This document shows positions 22,430 to 31,123 of a stretch of 64,000 bases of DNA, piece by piece; the stretch's first letter is position 1, and every line of letters begins with the position of its first letter. Made by a program: the position numbers and the translations under genes. The notes below the pieces were generated by a model. It made no database searches. It was not told the DNA's origin and worked only from the letters and a program-made list of their open reading frames with translations. Source of the DNA: Paraburkholderia saeva (GTDB lineage Bacteria > Pseudomonadota > Gammaproteobacteria > Burkholderiales > Burkholderiaceae); assembly GCF_907164555.1 (NCBI RefSeq), contig NZ_CAJQZC010000005.1:186001-250000 (forward strand), in the 5' to 3' direction.

Positions 22430-24277
22430 TCAGGACACCGCGCCGTGCAGACGCAGCGAGCGCGACTCGAAGCGCTGCGCCAGTTCGTCCGACGGCAGCG
22501 CCTTGCATACGAGCCAGCCCTGAATGTGATCGCAGCCCATCTCGGTCAGAAGGGCGCGTTGTGCTTCGGTCTCGACGCCTTCGGCGACGAGTTCGAGATC
22601 GAGTGTCTGAGCCAGTCCGACAACCGCGCTAACGATTGCCTGATCGTTTCGCGAGGTTAGCAGATTCTCCACGAAACTACGGTCGATCTTGAGCTTCGCA
22701 AGCGGGAAGCGTTGCAGATAGGCAAGGCTCGAATAGCCAGTGCCGAAATCGTCGACGGCAAAGCGGATGCCGATCGCCGTCATCTCTTCGAGCAGCGCCT
22801 TCGCATGCACCGGATCGTGCATCAGCAGGCTTTCCGTGATTTCGAACACGAGACGGTGCGGATCGATGCCGGTCAGCGTGATCGCCTCGCGCACGCTGTC
22901 GGTAAAGCGCGGATCGCGGAACTGCTGCGGCGACACGTTCACGGCGACGTATTGCAGCGAAATGCCTTGAGCGTCCCACTGGATCAGCTGCATGCACGCG
23001 ATCTTCAACACCCAGTTGCCCAGATAGTTGATGAGACCGACCGATTCCGCGAGCGGGATGAACATCGAAGGCGGCACGAGTCCGTGCACCGGATGCAGCC
23101 AGCGGATCAGCGCCTCGACACCGACGACGCCATGCGTCTGGCTGCTCGTGATCGGCTGGAAGTGCAGCGAAAACTCGCCGTTGCGCACGCCGTCATACAG
23201 GTCCGACTCGAGCTTGAGGCGCTCGGCGTCGGCGGGGTTGTTGTCGGGGATATAGAACGCGAGCGTGTTGCCGCCGGACGTCTTGGCCTGCATCAGCGCG
23301 TGATCGGCGCAGCGCAGCAGCTGGCTGTCGCCGGCGGGCGTGTCCTTTAGATGTCGTGCGTCAGGGTAGAGCGCAATGCCAATGCTCGCCGACAGATGCA
23401 CCTGCTGGCCGTTGAACGAATACGGCCGCTGGACGGCGGTCAAAAGACGCCGCGCGAGCGCTTCGGCGGCCAGCGCGGCGTTCTGGTGCGTCGAGATCAG
23501 CGGCATGAGGATCGCGAACTCGTCGCTCGCGACGCGCGCGAGAATCTCGCCGCCATTCATCATGTTCTGCAGGCGGCGGGCGGTGTCGCGCAGCATTTCG
23601 TCGCCGGCGTCATAGCCGAGTGCCCGGTTCACGCGCTGGTAGTCGTCGATGTCGAGCAGGAGGAGCGCGGCGCTGGAGCCGTGCGTGTCGGCCTGCTTCT
23701 GGGCGTCCAGCAGCGCGGGCGTCAGCGCGGACTGGTTAGCGAGGCCGGTCAGGCGGTCGTGGTGCAGCGCGTGATTGAGGCGGTCTTCCGCCGCACGCCA
23801 GGCCGAAACGTCGAAGCCCGCGATCGCGTAGCCATCGACGCCGTCGTGGGTGTTGCGAACCACGCGCAGCTCGACCGCGACCGGGTAGGTCAGTGATTTC
23901 ACCAGGTCGAGCGTGGCTTTTTCGATGGAATTGCTTGCGCGGGCGCTGGCGAGCAGGGCGTCGAGCTTCGCGACGTCCGCGGGCGCCACCAGATCGTGCA
24001 GGGTGATCGTCTGCAGGTATTCCCGGTGATAGCCGATAAAGCGCAGGCTCGCGTCGGAGACGTACAGAAACTTGAGGCTCGCGTCGACATGGGCGAGGAA
24101 ATCCACGGCGCCCACGGCCGCGAGGGTATCGCCGCCAAACGGCCGGCTGCCCCGGGCAGCGGCGTGGGCGTGGCTGTTCGCGCGCCGGCCAAGCGTACGT
24201 AACCGGTCGATGACCGTGCGCAGAGGGCCCCGGCGGGGCGCGGTGACGCTGTTCGCTTCCATGTTTGTCGCTGGCAA
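22430..24277 (-). CDS. PAS-GGDEF-EAL cyclic-di-GMP protein; probable phosphodiesterase
   Basis: A 615-residue protein: PAS-like sensor (about 55-160), GGDEF domain (about 165-340) and EAL domain (about 355-600). The cyclase signature is degenerate, ASDEF at residues 250-254 instead of GGDEF, so it probably does not make c-di-GMP. The EAL domain keeps the usual active-site set: EAL at 388-390, NVSPQQ, FEITES, VDDFGTGYSS, LKIDRSF and AEGVET. It is therefore predicted to hydrolyse c-di-GMP. There are no clear membrane spans. It diverges from the second EAL-HDOD gene across about 290 bp. Confidence 0.9.
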   Translation of the reverse strand: MPATNMEANSVTAPRRGPLRTVIDRLRTLGRRANSHAHAAARGSRPFGGDTLAAVGAVDFLAHVDASLKFLYVSDASLRFIGYHREYLQTITLHDLVAPADVAKLDALLASARASNSIEKATLDLVKSLTYPVAVELRVVRNTHDGVDGYAIAGFDVSAWRAAEDRLNHALHHDRLTGLANQSALTPALLDAQKQADTHGSSAALLLLDIDDYQRVNRALGYDAGDEMLRDTARRLQNMMNGGEILARVASDEFAILMPLISTHQNAALAAEALARRLLTAVQRPYSFNGQQVHLSASIGIALYPDARHLKDTPAGDSQLLRCADHALMQAKTSGGNTLAFYIPDNNPADAERLKLESDLYDGVRNGEFSLHFQPITSSQTHGVVGVEALIRWLHPVHGLVPPSMFIPLAESVGLINYLGNWVLKIACMQLIQWDAQGISLQYVAVNVSPQQFRDPRFTDSVREAITLTGIDPHRLVFEITESLLMHDPVHAKALLEEMTAIGIRFAVDDFGTGYSSLAYLQRFPLAKLKIDRSFVENLLTSRNDQAIVSAVVGLAQTLDLELVAEGVETEAQRALLTEMGCDHIQGWLVCKALPSDELAQRFESRSLRLHGAVS

Positions 24278-24563
24278 CCCGTGTTCTCACATGCTGGCGG
24301 ACGACCGGTTCCGCCGTTTCCGGTGGCGTGGCTCAGAGACACGAGCCCGCGCATCAGAACGAGATAACGACCCTCATACGAAAATCTTTAGCGGCGACTG
24401 CAAAAAAGCAACGATTACCGGAAGCGCTTCCATGGGAGCTGTAATTAATTCCGGTTTCAGTTACAGTGGCGCGCATGTCGTCGATGCGCCAAAGCTCCAG
24501 GAGAAGCGCAGGCACGGGGGTCGTGCGCGCTGTGATTAAATAGAAATCCACCTGCCAACAGAC

Positions 24564-25892
24564 ATGTCTGAACCGACCGAGACCGGATCAATTTACCCGT
24601 GTGCCCATAGCGACGCCGACCTGCCGTCGCCCGATGGCGCGGCCGCGGCGTGTCAGTTTGCGTTCCTTGGCCGTCAGCCGATTCTTGACCGCACAGGCGC
24701 GCTTTCCGCGTATGAGTTGCTGTTCCGCTCCGGCGAACAGAACTTCGCGGAGGTCAGCAGCGACGACGAGGCCACCGCGCACGTGGTGGCCCGCACGATC
24801 GGCGGGCTCGGTGTGCCGGCCGTGCTGGGCGAGCATCGTGGCTATGTGAACATCGGCCGGGATCTGCTTTTCGACGACATCATTCACGTCATGTCGCCCG
24901 AGCGTTTCGTCCTCGAAATCCTCGAGACCGTCACGTTCGACACGCCGGTCCTGAAGCGCCTCACCCAGTTGCGCCGCGCGGGCTTCCAGATTGCGCTCGA
25001 CGATGTGGTCGAACTCTCGGACGGCCTGATCGAGATCCTGCCGCATGCGGATATCGTCAAGATCGACTTTTTGCAGACCGACCGGGCCAGGCTGCCCGAA
25101 CTCGTCTCGACGATCCGGAAATTCGGCAAGACGATGGTCGCGGAGAAGGTCGAGACGCATGCAGACTTCGCGCTGGCATGCGAACTGGGCTTCGATCTGT
25201 TCCAGGGTTACTTCTTTGCACGGCCTCAGGTGCTGGCGGCACCGCGCCCGCGTTCGTCGCGCGAAGCCCTGCTGCGGCTCCTTGCGCTGCTGTCCCGCGA
25301 GCCCGACATCAATGAAATCGAAGAAGAACTGAAGCGCAATCCGAGCGTCGTCGTGCAGTTGCTGCGGCTCGCGAATTCCAGCGCGTTCGGGCTTGGCCGC
25401 GAAATCTCGTCGCTGCGGCATGCCATCACCGCTACCGGCACGCGGCAGATCGCGCGCTGGACCCAATTGCTGCTGTACGCGGACGGACGCGAACTGCCGT
25501 GGCGGTCCGACCCGCTCGTGCAACTCGCGGGCACGCGTTCGCGCTTCATGGAACTGACCGGCAACTGGCTGCATCCTGCGGATGACCGGTTCGCCGATGC
25601 CGCGTTCATGACCGGCATCTTTTCGCTCGTGCACGTGGTGGTCGATTCGACGCCGGAGAGCACGCTCGACCGGCTGGGCCTCGCGCCGCAGATCCGCGAT
25701 GCCATCGTCAACTACACCGGGCCGCTCGGCACGCTGCTGCGCATCACCGAGGCGATCGAGCAGGGCCTCGACGTGGACGCGATCGCACGCGAAACACTGT
25801 TTCCGGAATTCGCCGGCCTCACGCCTGATGTTCTCGCTGAATTGAGCCTCTCTGCAGCATCGTGGACAGGCGGGCATACTGACGAGGAGTAA
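24564..25892 (+). CDS. EAL-HDOD (YuxH-like) signalling protein
   Basis: A 442-residue protein with an EAL-like domain (about 30-225) and HDOD domain (about 230-425). The EAL part follows the YuxH pattern: LGRQPILDRTGALSAYELLFR, VLEILETV, ALDDVVE (DD retained, following FG lost), VKIDF, AEKVET and LFQGYFFARPQ. It is closer to the YuxH norm than its paralogue at 19373. Both share nearly the same HDOD core (LLRLANSS-x-GLG, IARWTQLLLYADGRE). Together with the two genes in between it forms a signalling cluster whose input and output are not evident. Confidence 0.87.
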   Translation: MSEPTETGSIYPCAHSDADLPSPDGAAAACQFAFLGRQPILDRTGALSAYELLFRSGEQNFAEVSSDDEATAHVVARTIGGLGVPAVLGEHRGYVNIGRDLLFDDIIHVMSPERFVLEILETVTFDTPVLKRLTQLRRAGFQIALDDVVELSDGLIEILPHADIVKIDFLQTDRARLPELVSTIRKFGKTMVAEKVETHADFALACELGFDLFQGYFFARPQVLAAPRPRSSREALLRLLALLSREPDINEIEEELKRNPSVVVQLLRLANSSAFGLGREISSLRHAITATGTRQIARWTQLLLYADGRELPWRSDPLVQLAGTRSRFMELTGNWLHPADDRFADAAFMTGIFSLVHVVVDSTPESTLDRLGLAPQIRDAIVNYTGPLGTLLRITEAIEQGLDVDAIARETLFPEFAGLTPDVLAELSLSAASWTGGHTDEE

Positions 25893-25970
25893 CGCCGCTT
25901 TGCGGGTGCGTACGATCAGGTACGGTGCGTGCCCGCAGGCGCCTGTCAGTCGCCAGAAAGGAAACTCACG

Positions 25971-26531
25971 ATGAAACGATATTCAGGGCTGTGGATCGCC
26001 GCCTGCGTGTGCGCCACGCTTTCTCTCCATGCGCTCAGTGCCAGCGCGACGCTGAAGCCAGGTGACGCCGCGCCTGACTTCACGACGCAGGCTTCGCTCG
26101 GCGGCAAGACGTACACGTATGCACTTGCCGACGCGCTGAAGAAAGGCCCCGTTGTGCTGTACTTCTATCCGGCCGCCTTCACGAAGGGCTGCACGATCGA
26201 AGCGCACGAGTTCGCGGACGCAGTCGACGAGTACAAAAAATATGGTGCGACGGTGATCGGCGTTTCGCACGACAACATCGAAACGCTGACGAAGTTTTCG
26301 GTGAGCGAGTGCCGCAGCAAATTCCCCGTGGCCGCCGACGAGAACAGCAAGATCATCAACGCCTACGATGCCGGGCTGCCGATGCATGCATCGATGGCGA
26401 ACCGCGTGTCGTATGTGATCGCGCCCGACGGCAAGGTGATCTACGAATACACGAGCCTCTCGCCAGACCAGCACGTCGCGAACACGCTGAAGGCGGTGCA
26501 GGAGTGGGCCGCCACGCACAAACAGCCCTGA
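25971..26531 (+). CDS. Exported AhpC/BCP-type peroxiredoxin
   Basis: A 186-residue thiol peroxidase with a signal peptide (about 1-26, ending SASA-TL), hence periplasmic. The thioredoxin-fold core has PVVLYFYPAAFTKGCTIEAHEF with the peroxidatic Cys; the usual TPGC reads TKGC here. A second Cys in SVSECRSKFPVAAD could be the resolving residue. It probably reduces peroxides in the envelope. The start behind AAAGGAAA gives a clean signal peptide. The gene is followed by a terminator. Confidence 0.85.
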   Translation: MKRYSGLWIAACVCATLSLHALSASATLKPGDAAPDFTTQASLGGKTYTYALADALKKGPVVLYFYPAAFTKGCTIEAHEFADAVDEYKKYGATVIGVSHDNIETLTKFSVSECRSKFPVAADENSKIINAYDAGLPMHASMANRVSYVIAPDGKVIYEYTSLSPDQHVANTLKAVQEWAATHKQP

Positions 26532-26550
26532 ACGTAGCGCTCAGGTCGCA

Positions 26551-26580
26551 CGCGGCGGGTTATTCCGCCGCTTTGCTTTT
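26551..26580 (+). terminator. Rho-independent terminator after peroxiredoxin gene
   Basis: 7-bp stem GCGGCGG / CCGCCGC with a 6-nt loop, followed by TTTGCTTTT, 21 bp after the stop codon. Confidence 0.75.
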
Positions 26581-26645
26581 GTGCCCGCAATACGCGCGGT
26601 GGTCGCGTCTGCCCACTGCGCGAAGTCACATCGAGGTGATGCCGA

Positions 26646-27116
26646 ATGCCGATTGTGGTCGTTCTGTTTGCGTTGATCGCGCTGGTGTATGGCGCGGTGC
26701 AGGCGTTCCATTTTCTGTCGCGGCAGTTTGGCTTCGGTGTGGCGACCGGCGTGGCTGTGGTTGTCGTCATCGCATTGCTGCTGGCGATCGCGTGGTGGTG
26801 GCGGCGTCGCCGCGAAGTAGCCGCCAACGTGCGCGACGGCGACTGGACGCATGAGCTGAAAGGCGAGTGGGGTGAGGTCAAGCTGGCTGCCGCGAAACGT
26901 TTCATGACCGTACGCACGGGCGACGCCGTCGGCGAGTTTATTTTCGCTGATCTCGTCGCGGCGGAAGCTGTGCCGGGAGCGGGCGGCTGGCAGGTCGCGC
27001 TGACAGTACGCAACGCAAGGCAGCCCGTCTGGCACCTGCCGATGCAAAGCGAGCGGCAAGCAAGACAATGGGCGAGGATTTTTGCGCTCGCGGCCGCGCA
27101 GAGGCTTCCTGTCTGA
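26646..27116 (+). CDS. Small membrane protein of unknown function
   Basis: 156 residues with two N-terminal hydrophobic segments (about 1-22 and 31-50) ending in the positive stop WWWRRRR, then a soluble cytoplasmic tail of about 100 residues. I do not recognise the family. GAGGTG six bases before the ATG and chromosomal-type codon use support a real gene. It marks the right edge of the high-GC core before the lower-GC accessory stretch. Confidence 0.7.
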   Translation: MPIVVVLFALIALVYGAVQAFHFLSRQFGFGVATGVAVVVVIALLLAIAWWWRRRREVAANVRDGDWTHELKGEWGEVKLAAAKRFMTVRTGDAVGEFIFADLVAAEAVPGAGGWQVALTVRNARQPVWHLPMQSERQARQWARIFALAAAQRLPV

Positions 27117-27269
27117 AAAGACAGCCAAACCCCGTTGTAATCTCTGAATCGCGTCGATCGCTGATCTGATACGATTTTGTCGCGCCGAATGATCAACATT
27201 GGGCGTCGGGCCCGCACTGCGTGCGACACGGCAAGAAATAAAACGATATTGAGAGAAGAAGTCGGAAAA

Positions 27270-27998
27270 ATGAGTCAGGCAACTCTTTTCGCACCAGACA
27301 TCATCCGCTATTACCCAGCGCAGTCCGGTGTCGACAATGCGGGCATTGGTGAAACGGCGCACGGCGAACGATTTCTTCTCAAAACCGATGCTACCGTCTG
27401 TTTGGCAGAGTACGTCGGTGCATCGTTATGTCAGAGTGTAGGTGTGCCTTGTGGGCAGCCCGCGGTGGTCAATTATCGAGGGCGAAAGGCGTTCGGGTCC
27501 CGACTGGAGGCCGGTGTAGAATCTCCATCCAGTGATGCCGAAATCATTGACCTTGTCAGGGAATGCGGCAACAAGACCATCTTTTCCGCTGTGCTCGCCG
27601 CCGATCTCGCCATCGGTAACAATGATCGACACTGGGGAAATTGGCTCTACCAACGTCGACCGGACGGCAGCGTGATAGCTCGGGCAATTGACTTTTCTCG
27701 GGCCTGGCCAACCGTTGTGCCGCCGCTTGAATGTCACGCGATGAGAGGCCATAACACACAGACGTCGTTCGCAATTTGGCCGGGTTTGGGCATCACATAC
27801 GATGAAACCACTGCGCTCAACGTTTGCTCGACGCTAGAACGAATGAATGGTGAGTGGCTTTCGGATCTATTCGAAGATTTGCCTGTCGACTGGATGATTT
27901 CGGGCAGTGGCCCGGAATTGTGCGCTTGGTGGGGCGAGTCTTGGGCCGGTCGAGTTGCAGAGGTCCGGGACTTCCTCAAATCGGGAGCGTGGCAATGA
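27270..27998 (+). CDS. HipA-like Ser/Thr kinase (HipA_2 type)
   Basis: A 242-residue protein resembling the short HipA-like kinase family. A possible ATP-binding lysine is Lys38 in ERFLLKTD, followed by LAEYVGASLCQSVGVPCG. The catalytic loop is IGNNDRHWGNW with Asp119 and Asn124, and a DFG-like Asp141 lies in AIDFSRAW. HipA itself phosphorylates glutamyl-tRNA synthetase; the target here is unknown. It lacks HipA's N-terminal subdomain, and no HipB-like repressor gene is adjacent. Its stop overlaps the next gene as ATGA. Codon use is less GC-rich than flanking genes. The start is chosen at 27270; an upstream extension is possible. Confidence 0.75.
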   Translation: MSQATLFAPDIIRYYPAQSGVDNAGIGETAHGERFLLKTDATVCLAEYVGASLCQSVGVPCGQPAVVNYRGRKAFGSRLEAGVESPSSDAEIIDLVRECGNKTIFSAVLAADLAIGNNDRHWGNWLYQRRPDGSVIARAIDFSRAWPTVVPPLECHAMRGHNTQTSFAIWPGLGITYDETTALNVCSTLERMNGEWLSDLFEDLPVDWMISGSGPELCAWWGESWAGRVAEVRDFLKSGAWQ

Positions 27999-28801
27999 CC
28001 AACATGTACGAGTACGTAGTGCTCCGGTTGGCGTCAAACTCGGTGCGAGCCGAAGTTGTGAACGTGGGTAGCGTCCTTTTCGCACCCAGCGGCGGTTTTG
28101 ATGTTCGGCTAAGTGCGCCGCTGAATAAATTCCGACTGCTTGACGCCGACTGGACGACAGCAACAGTGAGCGCGCTTCGGACCAAAATTGAAGAGGCTCT
28201 TGCACCGTTTGAGAGCGTGGCGGACCGAGTAAATGCGTTGTCCGTTATGGGCCTCTGCAAGCGTGGGGAGCCTGGCTTTTTCTTCGCCAACGGTCCGGCC
28301 GAAGTAGAGAGCGAAATGCGGCTAGTCGAATCGCATTTTATTGTGACTCCGCATCAGCGAAAGCAGCGCGGGCCGAGAAGCCGCCTGCATGGCGAATTGT
28401 CCGCAAAGTTCAAAAGCATGGACCTCCTAGGCAAGTCGATCGACGATTTGGCTCGCCATCGCATCGTGCCGCATGTCCCTGTTCCGGGTCACCCCGACCT
28501 GAAGAGCGACTTTGTGTATAAGAATGGTGTATATCGCATTACTCAAACGCTCGACTATCGCGTGGCTGTGCGTGGCGCACATCAGAAGATATCCGAGGCG
28601 TGTACTAAGACTATGGCCGCTCAGCTTGCAACGAGCGTTTGGGGCGAAACGACGAAGAAATTTGCCATCGTCAATGTTCCTCAAGAGGTTGCTGATGTGG
28701 CTGACGCGCACCTCGACCTTCTGATCGCCAACGGATTCGAGATTTTTCACGATACCGCGAAGGATCTTGCCAACTATCACAACGCCGTATTTAGTCACTA
28801 A
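27995..28801 (+). CDS. DUF3037 family protein
   Basis: 268 residues. The N-terminus YEYVVLRLASNSVRAEVVNVGSVLF matches the DUF3037 pattern (a Y-x3-R-x4-R-x-E-x2-N-x-G-x3-F layout). From memory, this family is often encoded next to short HipA-like kinases, as here. The ATG overlaps the kinase stop by four bases, so the pair is translationally coupled and probably works together, for instance as partner or regulator of the kinase. No biochemical function is established that I know of. Composition is moderately AT-enriched compared with the host genes. Confidence 0.75.
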   Translation: MTNMYEYVVLRLASNSVRAEVVNVGSVLFAPSGGFDVRLSAPLNKFRLLDADWTTATVSALRTKIEEALAPFESVADRVNALSVMGLCKRGEPGFFFANGPAEVESEMRLVESHFIVTPHQRKQRGPRSRLHGELSAKFKSMDLLGKSIDDLARHRIVPHVPVPGHPDLKSDFVYKNGVYRITQTLDYRVAVRGAHQKISEACTKTMAAQLATSVWGETTKKFAIVNVPQEVADVADAHLDLLIANGFEIFHDTAKDLANYHNAVFSH

Positions 28802-29173
28802 TTAGCAGCAGTTTGCCGAGGCTGCCTGACGCGATTCTGGCAGCCTGCGGAGTCTTTGCCTCTGGCGATCACCGGGACTTCGGCTCATAAAGGCTGGAGC
28901 ATTCTTCAAGGATGCTCCTCCACCTCGATTTCGTCTCCGACAATTGCGCGCACCTCCACAACGCGCCATTCAGGGACAAATATGGTTCGCAGGAGGTGCG
29001 AAGAGGTTCCAACCCGGAACTGGGTCGTACACAAGCGCTAATGCTGATCGACGATTTATACAGCTTCAGTCACGACTTCCCGGACTCCACAAGTGAGAGG
29101 CGATTTCATTCAGCCGCGTTACCTCCTTGCTCGACAGTTCTCGTCCCATCGGCCGACCACCGATGTTGACTGT
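28802..29173. other. Gap between DUF3037 and DUF3800 genes
   Basis: About 370 bp between convergent genes. An 8-bp inverted repeat (AGGCTGCC / GGCAGCCT, 28819-28846) may terminate the kinase operon but has no good T tract. A start-less, coding-like minus-strand frame occupies 28906-29037 and may be a gene remnant. No intact gene is supported. Confidence 0.4.
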
Positions 29174-30343
29174 TCAAGTGAGCTGGTCTTCGCGGACATT
29201 CCCGCTTGAGAGCATGCCAACTACAGCCTTAAGGCGCCGTTCTTCGTCGATCCTGAGAATTTCTTTTCCTCGCTCGACTTGTTCGGTCGACATCTCTTCA
29301 AGCTCTGGGATCTTGTTAAACCATTTAGTCCAACGATGTTCGATTGCTTTTATCGAGATCTCGTCCGTCTTCGTCCGGCGCATATGGGCATAAACAAGGG
29401 CCTTCAATTCCGGCGGAAGTTCGGCACCTTCCATTGCACGCTTGAACACCCACAGATGCACGTCGACGAGTTCAAGTCCACAACTGTCGGTGCTGCTCGA
29501 AAACTCAATGGGAACATCAGGAACGTGCGTATGATCAACAAGCGGCAAGCCCGGCCCAAGCGACGATTTGAACCCACGAGCATTGCGATAGAACTCGGCG
29601 AGTGTGCGCTGTGCCTTGTTGAACTGTGACTGCTGATCCACCACGATTCGCGATGCACGCGCTCCCGTGGCTCTCAGCCGATCTGCGATTCCATGCATCA
29701 CTGACTGAAAGCCGACCACGTTGGGCGTCACCTGCAGCATGTCCTTCTTGCTCGGCACGTTGTACGAAATCTCACCAGGATTGGCCTCTGCCCAAGCCAA
29801 CGCGTCCCCGATCAATTGCCTTGAGCGCGCATCGGGCAGAATTTCTATGCGCTCCCGAAGAACCCGGCATACCTGCTGCATGATCGGAAGAGCAATGTCA
29901 TCATTTGGCGTGATTCGCGCTTGCCACGCCAATTGGGCAAGTTCCTCATCAAACAGCGCCGCGACCTTGATCAAGAGGACATATCGCAATGGCGTCCAGT
30001 AGCCAATCCACGTCACTGCGGGATTCACGCCTTGGTCAAACACTTGATCAAAGAAGCAGATAATCGCGTGATCTGGTTTGGCTACTCGATAAACGTTAAA
30101 TCGGATGTCAAATTGCTTAACGAGGGGCAGCACGTCCGGCACCACGTCGACTAAGCGACCGACGCCCAGCTCCGCTGCGTGTAACCGCGGCACCCCGAGT
30201 TTCCGACGGATTCGCTTCACTCTTTCGGCCGATATCGCATCGAGATTCACGCGGCTGGAAAGAACGCCGTAGTACAGGATTGGCTGCGCCGGATCGAATA
30301 GATTTGGACCAGTGTGCCCCGACTCATCAACATAAAAGTACAT
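29174..30343 (-). CDS. DUF3800 family protein
   Basis: 389 residues. The N-terminus MYFYVDESGHTGPNLFDP carries the DUF3800 hallmark (Y-V-D-E-S-G), with an acidic DE pair. A second acidic site IVVDQQSQFNKAQ lies about midway, and the C-terminal block is CGLELVDVHLWVFKRAME. This set recalls an RNase H-like metal-dependent fold, but nuclease activity is inference. DUF3800 genes are common in mobile and defence-associated regions. The start at 30343 puts the hallmark at the very N-terminus; longer upstream frames are improbable. It converges on the kinase/DUF3037 operon and diverges from the HEPN-like gene. Confidence 0.8.
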   Translation of the reverse strand: MYFYVDESGHTGPNLFDPAQPILYYGVLSSRVNLDAISAERVKRIRRKLGVPRLHAAELGVGRLVDVVPDVLPLVKQFDIRFNVYRVAKPDHAIICFFDQVFDQGVNPAVTWIGYWTPLRYVLLIKVAALFDEELAQLAWQARITPNDDIALPIMQQVCRVLRERIEILPDARSRQLIGDALAWAEANPGEISYNVPSKKDMLQVTPNVVGFQSVMHGIADRLRATGARASRIVVDQQSQFNKAQRTLAEFYRNARGFKSSLGPGLPLVDHTHVPDVPIEFSSSTDSCGLELVDVHLWVFKRAMEGAELPPELKALVYAHMRRTKTDEISIKAIEHRWTKWFNKIPELEEMSTEQVERGKEILRIDEERRLKAVVGMLSSGNVREDQLT

Positions 30344-30562
30344 CACTACCCCGTTTGATTTTAGTTTTTTGCTCGATTTTGAGTGCGATACTACACGAGG
30401 AAGATCATGCGACGGGTCCGCTACCATCCCATTTCCTTCGAGCAGCAGTGTAGTCCGACACCGACTCCGTGTTATCTGATGCGAATGGCATACGACGACC
30501 AAAGCGGTCAACCTCGCTGGATCGCTATGTCACGCTGACAACCATTAACGTATTGGTCTGCT

Positions 30563-31123
30563 ATGAGCGTAAAGATCGAACCTGACCTGCCCGGAAACTC
30601 TGAAGCGAGCCAGATGATATGGCTTGCTTCCGCCTACGCGGACGCTGCCAAAGTCTTGGCGGAATCAATGCTTACAAATGATTTCGCCCAACATCATGCA
30701 AATGTGAGAGTGATTCTTCATCTTTGTCGACATGCTCTTGAGTTGTTTCTGAAAGGGGCAATTGGACTAAGCACCGGCAGCGTTCCTCGAGGTACGCATC
30801 GGCTCGCGACGCTTTTTGACCAATACAAAACTCTGTACCCGTCCCGAAATTATCATTTCGCGTTCCCCTTTCCGGAACAGGTGTTTTTCACGGACGATAT
30901 GTTCCCCGAGACAATTGAACAATTCCATAGAACGCACGATCAGCGATTCCGATATCCCTCAGACATTAAAGGAAATGTCTTCGAAGGTTTCGAACCTTTT
31001 GATGTCAATACTCAGGCAGAAGCTATAGCGAATTTTTGGCAACGCTTGCACCTGATTGGTACCGGGATAGCATGGAACGACACCTTTGATGCCAGAGAAC
31101 CAGCAAACGGCCAGCGGGATTGA
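30563..31123 (+). CDS. HEPN-like protein of unknown function
   Basis: 186 residues, no signal or membrane span. The segment ANVRVILHLCRHALELFLKGAIG (start about residue 49) resembles the helical core of HEPN-type proteins, with a candidate R-H pair, followed by GTHRLATLFDQYKTLYP. Many HEPN proteins are RNases of toxin-antitoxin or antiviral systems, yet the catalytic R-x4-6-H motif is not clearly met here, so it may be a non-catalytic relative. AT-rich codons (AAA, TTT, AAT) stand out against the host genes. It diverges from the DUF3800 gene with about 220 bp between, probably a shared promoter region. Confidence 0.6.
   Translation: MSVKIEPDLPGNSEASQMIWLASAYADAAKVLAESMLTNDFAQHHANVRVILHLCRHALELFLKGAIGLSTGSVPRGTHRLATLFDQYKTLYPSRNYHFAFPFPEQVFFTDDMFPETIEQFHRTHDQRFRYPSDIKGNVFEGFEPFDVNTQAEAIANFWQRLHLIGTGIAWNDTFDAREPANGQRD

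Noticed and set aside
28856-29169. Plus-strand short frames (61 and 85 codons) after DUF3037
   Set aside because: Ser/Thr/Arg-rich and without ribosome sites; the minus-strand remnant reading is more coding-like.
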